NCBI GenBank assembly: GCA_003506095.1
Contig: DNWZ01000244.1
Location: 1 to 6,738 of the forward strand
Direction: 5' to 3'
Length of the DNA stretch: 6,738 nucleotides
From: Planctomycetaceae bacterium
GTDB lineage: Bacteria; Planctomycetota; Planctomycetia; Pirellulales; Pirellulaceae
The position numbers were made by a program, and so were the translations under genes. Shown here piece after piece: positions 1-6,223 of this stretch. Positions within the stretch are counted from its first letter, which is position 1, and each line of letters opens with the position of its first letter. The notes beneath the pieces were generated by a model, which saw only the letters and a list, made by a program, of their open reading frames with translations, did no database searches and was not told where the DNA came from.

Positions 1-493
1 TGAAGGCGTTGGTGGTGTCATTCAGTTTGATACCGAACAGGAGCCGGATGAACGCGTTTGCCAGGCGGTTGATCTTCAATTTCAGCCAGGGATAATCGAT
101 GACTCCGCCTCCCTTCATGAATCGGCTGCCAAAAACCGCGTCGTAGCCTTCATTCAGCAGCTGCCAGTAGCGAACCACATCGCGGCAATCGTCGGATTCA
201 TCCGCCATCATGATGACTACGGCGTCGCCACTCGAATGGTCGATGCCATGAATGATCGCACGTCCGAATCCGTGCGTGCCCGTGTTCTGGACCGGAACAA
301 GTTCCTCGACCCGCAACTTCAGGTCTTGCAGGATGCCCCAGGTTTCGTCAGTACTCCCGTCGTCAACGACGACAATTTCATGAGGAACTCCCTGAAGACG
401 GAGTTCCAGATGGAGATGTTCCACGGTTGAAGCAATGCAGCCCGACTCATCCCGCGCGGGGATGACAACGCTTAGCTTGGTTAGTTCTGGCAA
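1..493 (-). CDS. Glycosyltransferase family 2 (Dpm1-like), 5' part only
   Basis: Transfers a sugar from a nucleotide-sugar donor, most likely at the cytoplasmic face of the inner membrane; relatives often use polyprenyl phosphate as acceptor. The 164 visible codons hold the GT-A core: KLSVVIPARDES near residues 6-17, the nucleotide-binding VVVDDGSTDET at 41-51, the metal/donor site MMADESDD at 95-102 (a D-x-S-D form of DxD), and FGSRFMKGGG at 121-130. The stretch RLANAFIRLLFG followed by NDTTNAF at 143-164 is typical of this subgroup. The gene leaves the window at the left edge, so the C-terminus is unseen, including any membrane segments. Start: the frame is closed upstream by TGA and contains no ATG or GTG before the conserved region. 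The TTG at 493-491 is preceded by GAAGG at good spacing, so I chose it. It lies 150 bases after epimerase 1 and is probably in the same operon. Family is secure; acceptor and sugar are unknown. Confidence 0.93.
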   Translation of the reverse strand, partial: MPELTKLSVVIPARDESGCIASTVEHLHLELRLQGVPHEIVVVDDGSTDETWGILQDLKLRVEELVPVQNTGTHGFGRAIIHGIDHSSGDAVVIMMADESDDCRDVVRYWQLLNEGYDAVFGSRFMKGGGVIDYPWLKLKINRLANAFIRLLFGIKLNDTTNAF

Positions 494-498
494 GGTTG

Positions 499-503
499 CC
501 TTC
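499..503 (-). promoter_or_regulatory. Ribosome binding site deciding the TTG start of the GT2 gene
   Basis: GAAGG reads on the minus strand and is followed by five bases (CAACC) and then TTG. It is the only good Shine-Dalgarno-like match near this gene, and it is what singles out the TTG as the start in a frame without ATG or GTG. Confidence 0.55.
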
Positions 504-643
504 GCGAATGATTGCCAGACGCGAATATTCGCACCGTACTGATCGCCGATTCATGGCGGATGAACGTTGTCACTTTCTCAACCGCAGGCAACGGGGCGAT
601 TATGGTCAGATTGCGTAGACCGGCAGGCCTTTGGCACCGCCGC

Positions 644-1729
644 TCAGCATTTCGACGCGTCAATCCAACCTTCGTGAAGTTCGGCAAAGTCCGCGATCTC
701 ATCGAGTATTTCCGGCAGTCGTGTCCTTGGTGTCCAATCCCAAATCTGCTGAGCATTCTTTGCATCGAGCACCATCCAGGCGATGTCGAATGAGCGATTC
801 TCAGTCACGCTTGAAACGGATTGATCTCCGAACCGTCGGTTGCACCATCTTGTTAATTGGGCCAGCGACATTGAATTCGTCACGCCGCCAGACACGTTGA
901 CGATCCGCGAAACGGATCCCTTCTCGACCGCTGGATTAGCTGATGAACTGAACTGTTTTTGCAGCAGTGCCACCAGATCTCTCGGATGGAGGCAATCTCG
1001 TACTTGATGTCCTTGGCCCCGAAAACCGATGTATTTAAGTGGCTTTCGCTCGCGGAAGCTGTGAATCCAGTACGCGAAGATCCCTTGCGCGGGATGGCCG
1101 AATTGACCGGCCCCGGCCATGACACCGCAACGATTAATCCAAACCGGGAAGCCGAAGGTTTCGCCGTATTCGAGAGCCAGGTGCTCGCTGGTTACTTTCG
1201 TACTGCCATAGAGTGAAACGGGTGGTGCGGTGGAGTAGCTTTCATTGACCCCTGCGACTGATATCCCGCTCGGAAAATCTTGCTCAGGGTCAGGTGCAAA
1301 CGCATCGTTGACGACCCGCATCTGAAGACTGGCCAGACCGGGTATGGAATAGACTCGGCTAGTCGAGAGCAAGCAAAATCCGGTACCATGGGCTTTGCAG
1401 TACTCGAGCAGGTTGATCGTACCGGCAAGGTTGTGCTCAAGGAGCTGGCGACTGCTGGTCTGCCCATCGATACCCGCGAGGACATTCGGGTTAGCCGCCG
1501 CGTCGATCACCCAGTCTGCCTTGGGCAACGCGTCGACATCGCTGGAACAGCGAACATCACCGTGAAGGACACGAATGCCGAGTTGCTCCAGCGGTTTACG
1601 ATTCCTCTCGCTACCCCGCCGACTGAGGTTATCGATTCCGACGACTGACGAGACCCAAGGTTCCGCGGCGAGCGATTTGGCAAGGGTCGAGCCGACGAAG
1701 CCACAGATGCCGGTGATGAGAATCTTCAC
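644..1729 (-). CDS. NAD-dependent epimerase/dehydratase, CDP-paratose 2-epimerase-like (epimerase 1)
   Basis: An extended short-chain dehydrogenase/reductase expected to epimerise a nucleotide-activated (or possibly lipid-linked) sugar in the cytoplasm, with tightly bound NAD. The 361-residue protein opens with the Rossmann fingerprint MKILITGICGFVG (GxxGxxG at 7-13). Next come the acidic GIDN at 31-34 that favours NAD, HGDVR at 56-60, AAANP at 77-81, the catalytic Ser/Thr region LSTSRVY at 121-127 and the intact YGSTK (YxxxK) at 174-178. The segments NRCGVMAGAGQFG (199-211), KPLKYIGF and QVRDCLHP (242-249) match the pattern seen in CDP-paratose/CDP-tyvelose 2-epimerases, and the length is close to theirs (about 340). 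The start is GTG at 1729, directly before the fold; I see no Shine-Dalgarno at useful spacing. It follows epimerase 2 by 73 bases. The enzymes that would make CDP-paratose are not in the window, so the substrate is open and I give no gene symbol. Confidence 0.93.
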   Translation of the reverse strand: MKILITGICGFVGSTLAKSLAAEPWVSSVVGIDNLSRRGSERNRKPLEQLGIRVLHGDVRCSSDVDALPKADWVIDAAANPNVLAGIDGQTSSRQLLEHNLAGTINLLEYCKAHGTGFCLLSTSRVYSIPGLASLQMRVVNDAFAPDPEQDFPSGISVAGVNESYSTAPPVSLYGSTKVTSEHLALEYGETFGFPVWINRCGVMAGAGQFGHPAQGIFAYWIHSFRERKPLKYIGFRGQGHQVRDCLHPRDLVALLQKQFSSSANPAVEKGSVSRIVNVSGGVTNSMSLAQLTRWCNRRFGDQSVSSVTENRSFDIAWMVLDAKNAQQIWDWTPRTRLPEILDEIADFAELHEGWIDASKC

Positions 1730-1802
1730 GGGAATGGACCGAATCGAGAAAGCTATATCTTGCGGAGATTTGGGACCTCCGTTTCAGGTATTGCGTACAC
1801 AG

Positions 1803-2855
1803 CTAAACCGCTCGACGTTTCCAAGCGTCCACGATCTGACTAACGGTCTCGATAAGCGATATGGTTACGTTCCATCCAGGATAGTGACTTCGCATTTTTC
1901 GCAGATCGCTGTAGTAGCAGATGTGATCGCCAATGCGATTCTCGTCGGAGTAGCTGTATTTCATCGCTCGGCCAGAGAATTGTTCAGCGATTTGAAACGC
2001 TTCCAGTACCGAGCAACTATTGGCCTTTCCGCCACCGATGTTATAGACCTCGCCCGAGCGGGGATTCTCGATGAGCGCATGAATGAATCGGGCAACGTCT
2101 TCGCTATGGATGTTGTCGCGGACTTGCTTGCCTTTGTAGCCGAAGACCCGGTATTCCCGCCCCTCAAGATTGCACTTCACCAGATAGCTAAGAAATCCGT
2201 GCAACTCGACGCCAGAATGGTTAGGGCCGGTCAAACATCCGCCACGCAGGGCACAGGTCGGCATGCCGAAATATCGCCCGTACTCCTGAACCATGATGTC
2301 GGCGGCAACTTTGGAAGCACCGAAGAGAGAGTGCTTCGATTGGTCGATTGGGAAATCTTCGGCAATGCCATGTTCATAGTCAGGCGAGGAAAAGTCCCAA
2401 CGTGTCTCCAGTTCACGAAGCACCAGGGTGTTGGGGCGATCACCGTAAACCTTGTTCGTTGACATGTGAACGAACGGTGACTCAGGGCAAGCCTGTCTTG
2501 CGGCTTCGAGTAAGTTCAGCGTTCCTACCGCATTGGTGTCGAAATCGTCGAATGGGATCGCGGCAGCACGATCGTGTGACGGCTGGGCCGCGGCGTGCAC
2601 AATGGCACTGGGGCTGATTTGCCGAACCAACCTCAACAAGCCTTCTCGGTCACGAATGTCGATTTCATGGTGCTTAAAATCGCGGATCGATTCTTGGAGG
2701 CGGCTCTGATTCCAGCGAGTGTCCCCTTGAAAGCCGAAGAAGACCGCTCTTTGGTTGTTATCCACGCCGTGAATGGACCAGCCGTGTGTCGCAAAGTACT
2801 GGCAAACTTCGGAACCGATAAGCCCGGATGATCCAGTTACAAGTAAGTTTTTACT
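1803..2855 (-). CDS. NAD-dependent epimerase/dehydratase, CDP-tyvelose epimerase-like (epimerase 2); start codon unclear
   Basis: A second extended SDR of the same broad family. Numbering from the GTG at 2765, it shows HAAAQPSHD at 57-65, VHMSTNKVYGD at 99-109, FGASK at 148-152, LRGGCLTGPNHSG at 173-185, VFGYKGKQVRDNIHSEDV at 207-224 and VYNIGGG at 240-246. That GTG cannot be the functional start: the 30 codons before it read SKNLLVTGSSGLIG and onward, which is the NAD-binding fingerprint, followed by GVDNN. The 5' boundary given here is set by homology and falls on an AGT codon. The frame is open to a TAA at 2885-2883 but has no ATG, GTG or TTG in that stretch; an ATC at 2864-2862 is the nearest near-cognate codon, without a Shine-Dalgarno. 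Either initiation is non-canonical, or the start was lost or misread. The catalytic Tyr position holds Phe (codon TTC, 2322-2324). The remaining reading frame is intact, which argues against an old pseudogene. It lies upstream of epimerase 1, same strand. Confidence 0.88.
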   Translation of the reverse strand, partial: SKNLLVTGSSGLIGSEVCQYFATHGWSIHGVDNNQRAVFFGFQGDTRWNQSRLQESIRDFKHHEIDIRDREGLLRLVRQISPSAIVHAAAQPSHDRAAAIPFDDFDTNAVGTLNLLEAARQACPESPFVHMSTNKVYGDRPNTLVLRELETRWDFSSPDYEHGIAEDFPIDQSKHSLFGASKVAADIMVQEYGRYFGMPTCALRGGCLTGPNHSGVELHGFLSYLVKCNLEGREYRVFGYKGKQVRDNIHSEDVARFIHALIENPRSGEVYNIGGGKANSCSVLEAFQIAEQFSGRAMKYSYSDENRIGDHICYYSDLRKMRSHYPGWNVTISLIETVSQIVDAWKRRAV

Positions 2856-3034
2856 GTGTGGGATAGGTAGTAAGCCGAAGGTTTAATGGTTGCGGAATGA
2901 TGAGGGACTTCAGGCAGGAAAAACGATTTTGGTATGCATCCGCTCTTTGAAGCATTTATGCAGGATGCCAAGATAAATGCACAGCTCGGACAATGCCATA
3001 AACCGAAACGTGGTTTGCCGTGACTGCAAGCAGA

Positions 3035-3065
3035 AATACAAAAATGAGGTGACACGCTCTGTCAA
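3035..3065 (-). promoter_or_regulatory. Weak sigma70-like promoter candidate upstream of epimerase 2
   Basis: On the minus strand a perfect TTGACA (3065-3060) is followed 19 bases later by TGTATT (3040-3035), which matches TATAAT at four of six positions. The spacing is two bases longer than ideal, so this is only a candidate. If real, it would give a leader of roughly 170-180 bases before the Rossmann codons of epimerase 2. Confidence 0.22.
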
Positions 3066-3222
3066 AACGAAAGCTTTCCGAGCGAAGCTCAAATCCCAAC
3101 GGGAATGCGTAACTTATCGATGTGACTTTTTGTCGATACCCTCGCTAGGTTGCACGGGCTATCGATGAACGTAGCAGCGAGCGATTAGACTCAAGTTGCG
3201 GAGGACCGCCCCAAGCGAAAGA

Positions 3223-3242
3223 CAAACGCAGTTTTGCGTTTG
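3223..3242 (-). terminator. Perfect 8-bp hairpin, possible weak terminator after the methyltransferase
   Basis: CAAACGCA and TGCGTTTG pair perfectly across a four-base loop. On the minus strand the stem is followed by TCTTTCGCTT, which is only partly T-rich, so a Rho-independent terminator is possible but not strong. It lies about 200 bases past the methyltransferase stop and before epimerase 2, a fitting place for a boundary between two transcription units. Confidence 0.3.
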
Positions 3243-3347
3243 ATCGCCATTTCCTTTGATTGCATGGCCTGGCGCAAGAACTTCGGTTGGGATTTAAGGA
3301 AGGGGAATAGATACGTCAAAAAGAACGCAAAAACAAACTAAACAAAA

Positions 3348-3408
3348 CTTGAACCAGAATGCGTATCATTTAACTACGGTTGCGCAACCATGAATTCCAA
3401 GGTTCAAG
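3348..3408. repeat. Inverted repeat CTTGAACC / GGTTCAAG enclosing a 12-base palindrome
   Basis: The arms CTTGAACC (3348-3355) and GGTTCAAG (3401-3408) are exact reverse complements 45 bases apart. Between them, at 3378-3389, lies the perfect palindrome GGTTGCGCAACC. The intervening and flanking bases are AT-rich. Such nested symmetry could be a protein-binding site or a remnant of a mobile element end. It is also short enough to arise by chance. Confidence 0.35.
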
Positions 3409-3447
3409 GATTGCCAAATAAGCCAACTTACATTTCGTGCGTTATGC

Positions 3448-4332
3448 TCAAGGCCTTCCTTTGCCTACGTTGGATTGCACGGGATGTTGCCAGCACTTTG
3501 GTAAGGGCACGGGTGGCGCGGGTGAGTTGTCACGGTCCAACGAATGAGGGTAGGTACTGGCCTCGCCGAGATTGTCGTCACCATCCTTTCGATAGAATGT
3601 AAATTCCATCGTTGGCGGGATGCAAATCCCTCGGAACCAGACAGGCCGGGCCGAGTTGTTTGGGTGGATATGGACGCAATTGTGTGACTTTAGAAGCTTA
3701 TAAAACACTCTTGAACCGAGCGCGAAGAATGCCTTTGTGAACAGATTGTGCAGCCCATGAAACTCGATCGTGATGATTCGGAAGCGTCGTAAAAGCTCTT
3801 CTGGCGCAGAAAGAAGTACTTCGTATTCAAATCCTTCAATATCCATTTGAAGCATTAGGTCACCGTCTGGTCGTGGTGCCATTTCGTTAACCCACTGTTC
3901 CAGCGTTGTAAATCCATCGTCGGCGAACGCACCGATATGCAATTTCTTAGCGTGAAAAAGTGGGTGGCTCTCCGCAGGCCCGTTAACTGTTCTGTCGGCT
4001 AGAAAAACTTGGATGCCGCGATCGGCGCAATCGCGCTCAAATCCAGATATAGAGCTTACTCCTGGAGAAAATAGCGCTTTAATTCCATCTAAATCGTTTG
4101 GCACCAAATAGCCGCCGTCGCCATCGGGGCCCAATCGAACAAGGCCTCGCACAGGCGACGTGGGATGCAGCCTGCTCATGAGTTCGAGCAGGCTTGGCTT
4201 GTCCGCGGCTCTGACAATAATGCTCTTTATGCCGAATCTAATGCGCGGAAGCTTATACAAGGCCGCAGTTGCCATGGCTTGAAATCGCTGCCAGCGCGAA
4301 TATAAACTAAAGCTGATTTTGATCGGAATCAT
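3448..4332 (-). CDS. FkbM-type SAM-dependent methyltransferase
   Basis: Probably O-methylates a sugar hydroxyl of the glycan, in the cytoplasm, using S-adenosylmethionine. The 294-residue protein has the family layout: GPDGDGGYLVPND at 68-80, FSPGVSSISGFERDCADRG at 88-106 (the cofactor-binding end of the first beta strand region), and FLADRTVNGP from about 110. The signature LQMDIEGFEYEVL follows at 161-173, then IITIEFHGL near 187-194, HIHPNN at 221-226 and a closing beta strand MEFTFYRKD at 242-250. The last 40 residues are Pro-rich and look like a species-specific tail. The ATG at 4332 is the first credible start; an AAGGAG lies 20 bases upstream, too far to serve it well. It follows the GT-B gene by 45 bases and is surely co-transcribed with it. 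No signal peptide or membrane span is evident. Methylated substrate and position are unknown. Confidence 0.88.
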   Translation of the reverse strand: MIPIKISFSLYSRWQRFQAMATAALYKLPRIRFGIKSIIVRAADKPSLLELMSRLHPTSPVRGLVRLGPDGDGGYLVPNDLDGIKALFSPGVSSISGFERDCADRGIQVFLADRTVNGPAESHPLFHAKKLHIGAFADDGFTTLEQWVNEMAPRPDGDLMLQMDIEGFEYEVLLSAPEELLRRFRIITIEFHGLHNLFTKAFFALGSRVFYKLLKSHNCVHIHPNNSARPVWFRGICIPPTMEFTFYRKDGDDNLGEASTYPHSLDRDNSPAPPVPLPKCWQHPVQSNVGKGRP

Positions 4333-4377
4333 AGCAACGCGGTTATATTCGGCTCCTTGTGGTCTGAGCGGAATTCC

Positions 4378-5499
4378 CTACGCACCGATTGAAGTGGATT
4401 CTTTTTCGCGGCCTAACGCATTGCCTGCTTTCGCTCCTTGAAAGATTGCTTCTTCGATCATGGCCGGCTTGCGAAAGTCATTCCACACGCGCAAGTTTTC
4501 AGCTGTCTTCTCGTTTAGCATTTGAGGGAGGCTTATTATTGCGGATCGAAGGCTTGCGTTGTCGGAGTAGACAGAGCCCACGCGTGCGGGGCTCATGATT
4601 TGCGATCTAATAATGGGATAGTCATTGGCTATCACGAAAGTGCCAGCACTGAGAGCATCTTGGACTACACCGCTTGAGCGGAACCAATATTCCTCTGAAG
4701 GTAAGTTGATTAGCATTGCGTCAAGATGTCTAAGGAAGGCAGTATACTGTCCAGGTTGCGTTGTGTCCGTGTATTTGACTTGGTCTGGCACTCTCGGTGT
4801 ATGCTGCCAGGATGGAAATCCGATGTGAAACTCGACGTTTTCGCCGAAACTTTCGCACGCACTGAGGATTGTCTCCAGGAAGTCTCTGTCGAAGTTGTTT
4901 TTCCATGGGCGTATTAAACCAGCTACACCGAGCCGTAGTCTTTCGCCGTTGCGGAACTGGTTGCGCTTGCGGATACAAGGTTCAAAGTTGCTTGATCTCG
5001 GCATTGGGATAATGATTTTTGAACTGGACGAAAACCTTAGTTCCGGTGCGACATGTACGTCATCGCATTCAAATAAAATTATTTTTGCTTTGCGTAGTGT
5101 TATTATGTATTTGAACAGTCGGAGAGAGAGTCGCCGAAATAGGCTCTTGCTAGCCAGTTGTTGATCCCACATTGAAAGATAGAGCAGGGTGCCTCGTCGG
5201 AAACAAGAAAGGAGTAGTCCTGCGTGTGAGTTCCAGACATTTGTATCAAGGAAAAGTGTGTAGTCAGATCCGGGCGATTTGATTGCTCGCAGGGCCATGT
5301 CGATCGACTTGGCTTGGTGGTCTATGAAGTTAAGTAGTTTCGAAGGAATGATCTTACAGAAGCGAAGGCAAGTCCAGCATGTGTTTTTCGGCGAGATGGA
5401 GAACGTTTCTAATGTGCGTTCGCCAATTTTGTGGATTTCAAAAAATGCTCGCAGGGTTTCATGGGAGATAGGCCTGTCATATTGCTTTTGTTCCGCCAT
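4378..5499 (-). CDS. Divergent GT-B glycosyltransferase (GT1/GT4-like C-terminal half)
   Basis: Likely a cytoplasmic glycosyltransferase of 373 residues. The C-terminal half has the GT-B donor-binding order: strand RLRLGVAGLIRPWKN at 187-201 (with the Gly and Lys usual after the first strand), FHIGFPS near 224-230, RHLDAMLINLP near 247-257 and the terminal alpha/beta unit FRSSGVVQDALSAGTFVIAN at 263-282. The usual E-x7-E pair is not intact: Asp271 sits at the second position and Phe263 at the first. The N-terminal half (1-180) is poorly conserved and includes a Cys-containing stretch, CWTCLRFC, at 41-48. Part of the gene is AT-richer than its neighbours, consistent with separate ancestry within the cluster. 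The ATG at 5499 is the only start near the frame's upstream TAA; no clear Shine-Dalgarno precedes it. Assignment to a GT-B fold is fairly safe; sugar and linkage cannot be read from sequence. Confidence 0.8.
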   Translation of the reverse strand: MAEQKQYDRPISHETLRAFFEIHKIGERTLETFSISPKNTCWTCLRFCKIIPSKLLNFIDHQAKSIDMALRAIKSPGSDYTLFLDTNVWNSHAGLLLSCFRRGTLLYLSMWDQQLASKSLFRRLSLRLFKYIITLRKAKIILFECDDVHVAPELRFSSSSKIIIPMPRSSNFEPCIRKRNQFRNGERLRLGVAGLIRPWKNNFDRDFLETILSACESFGENVEFHIGFPSWQHTPRVPDQVKYTDTTQPGQYTAFLRHLDAMLINLPSEEYWFRSSGVVQDALSAGTFVIANDYPIIRSQIMSPARVGSVYSDNASLRSAIISLPQMLNEKTAENLRVWNDFRKPAMIEEAIFQGAKAGNALGREKESTSIGA

Positions 5500-5728
5500 T
5501 TGCCGGTTTGGAACTAGATAAAGTTAAAGGATTTGTGGATAGAAATTTCTTCTATCGGACGCTTGTGGCGATTTGTTTGATCTTTTAGGCCAGCAATTGT
5601 TCTGTTGAAAAATTGTTTTTTGACCCAATCTACGTGTCGCAGAATGATAATGGCCAATGGATTGAAGCCGCTCGCTTAGCTTTCGCTTTTTTCGGAAGCG
5701 TTGGGCCGAGAAATCAGTCAGTGGTGAA

Positions 5729-5763
5729 ACCGCCTCCCGAAGCGGTCAGCTCCGCGCCGAGCT
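5729..5763. repeat. Two adjacent GC-rich short hairpins
   Basis: ACCGC (5729-5733) pairs with GCGGT (5742-5746), and immediately after, AGCTC (5748-5752) pairs with GAGCT (5759-5763). Both stems are five base pairs with loops of eight and six. They sit in a GC-rich patch bounded by AT-rich DNA, which hints at a dispersed intergenic repeat. One copy in the window cannot prove that. Confidence 0.35.
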
Positions 5764-5945
5764 CTACTTGCCTTTGTCCATCGGTCACCAGTCCCTGCCA
5801 AGTATGTTAGGCATGTATCGGTAGTCGCTTCAGCGCTTCCTTTCTTATCACCGTTGGTTTGAGTGAAGCGTTTGTAATCGATGAATCCGGTTGCAGTTGC
5901 AATGTTCTTTAAGCGCGCGTGATTTGAACGGTTTGCGCAATAATT

Positions 5946-5960
5946 CCATTTCGAAAATGG
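5946..5960 (-). terminator. Small hairpin just past the methyltransferase fossil
   Basis: CCATTT and AAATGG pair across a three-base loop, 12 bases beyond the TAA of the fossil reading frame. On the minus strand it is followed by AATTATTG, with no real T run. It may be the worn terminator of the former gene. Confidence 0.22.
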
Positions 5961-5972
5961 GAAGTATAACTT

Positions 5973-6161
5973 TTATAAACCGTCGTCAATTATTTCATTG
6001 CGTACAAGGAATACGTCAAATTGGTGAATTCCCCAAAGCAGCGAGTATCCGCTTTCCTTAACCACAAGAGCTATTGTTTTTAACGAGGCGCTGTATCCAC
6101 TATCGCCCTTCCAGTACCATTCCGCCGCACGCTGGCGGGGGGAGTCTACTACGGCAAACAT
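5973..6161 (-). pseudogene. 3' fragment of a sugar-cluster methyltransferase-like gene
   Basis: The 62-residue frame ends in a recognisable C-terminal module: WKGDSGYSASLKTIALVV (about 18-35), ESGYSLLWG (36-44) and DVFLVRNEIID (49-59). From memory, this matches the terminal part of FkbM-like or related methyltransferases in polysaccharide clusters, where the pattern is roughly Y-x-GASL-x-AL, then KGY-x-LV, then NAFFVR-x-DL. Such proteins are usually well over 200 residues, and nothing upstream continues the frame: a TGA lies two codons before the ATG. The ATG itself sits in a perfect inverted repeat (6151-6167), so it is probably not a native start. I read this as the tail left after a deletion or rearrangement. 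A small standalone protein is the less likely alternative. Confidence 0.6.
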
Positions 6162-6167
6162 TGCCGT
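6151..6167. repeat. Perfect 7-bp inverted repeat at the broken edge of the fossil
   Basis: ACGGCAA and TTGCCGT are exact reverse complements around ACA. The repeat spans the ATG of the fossil frame and marks the place where recognisable methyltransferase sequence ends. Confidence 0.45.
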
Positions 6168-6223
6168 TCAGACCTTGCCCTATTTTTCTGCTGTTAGCTG
6201 GTGGGGGGACATGGCCCTTTCGC

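Larger units (their letters stand above)
2883..3447. other. Non-coding gap between the methyltransferase and epimerase 2
   Basis: About 565 bases separate the methyltransferase stop from the first plausible codon of epimerase 2. I find no convincing gene on either strand; the short open frames (for example 3092-2910 minus and 2977-3168 plus) resemble no family I know. The gap does hold a tidy hairpin at 3223-3242, a 12-base palindrome at 3378-3389 inside a wider inverted repeat, and a weak promoter-like pair near 3035-3065. These suggest that transcription of the epimerase block may be reset here. Confidence 0.6.
5500..5972. other. Gap without an intact gene upstream of the GT-B gene
   Basis: No credible coding region. 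The part next to the GT-B gene (about 5500-5640) is AT-rich and may hold its promoter, but I see no convincing -35/-10 pair. At about 5700-5815 there is a GC-rich patch able to form several short hairpins. The rest looks like degraded sequence downstream of the methyltransferase fossil. Confidence 0.55.

Noticed and set aside
1575..2462. A 295-codon open frame on the plus strand
   Set aside because: It runs antisense across both epimerase genes, resembles no protein family, and is explained by the codon bias of the genes opposite it.
644..2855. Assigning the epimerases as a CDP-tyvelose synthesis pathway (tyv/rfbE)
   Set aside because: The similarity is at subfamily level, and no CDP-glucose 4,6-dehydratase or other dideoxyhexose genes are present in the window, so naming the product would overreach.
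2837..2860. Programmed frameshift joining the 3055-2837 frame to epimerase 2 at the T-AAA-AAC run
   Set aside because: The heptamer is not a proper slippery site (T instead of the sixth A), the upstream frame has no family similarity, and epimerase relatives begin right at the fold.
2837..3092. Two overlapping minus-strand frames (3055-2837 and 3092-2910) upstream of epimerase 2
   Set aside because: No recognisable motif, odd Cys/His/Ser-rich composition and no Shine-Dalgarno; they look like chance open frames.
3115..3138. TATCGA...TCGATA inverted repeat with a 12-base loop
   Set aside because: A six-base stem of low stability with a long loop is expected by chance and has no supporting context.
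5613..5810. 65-codon plus-strand frame in the gap before the GT-B gene
   Set aside because: Opposite to all other genes, without a ribosome binding site or similarity; its open state reflects the GC-rich hairpin patch.
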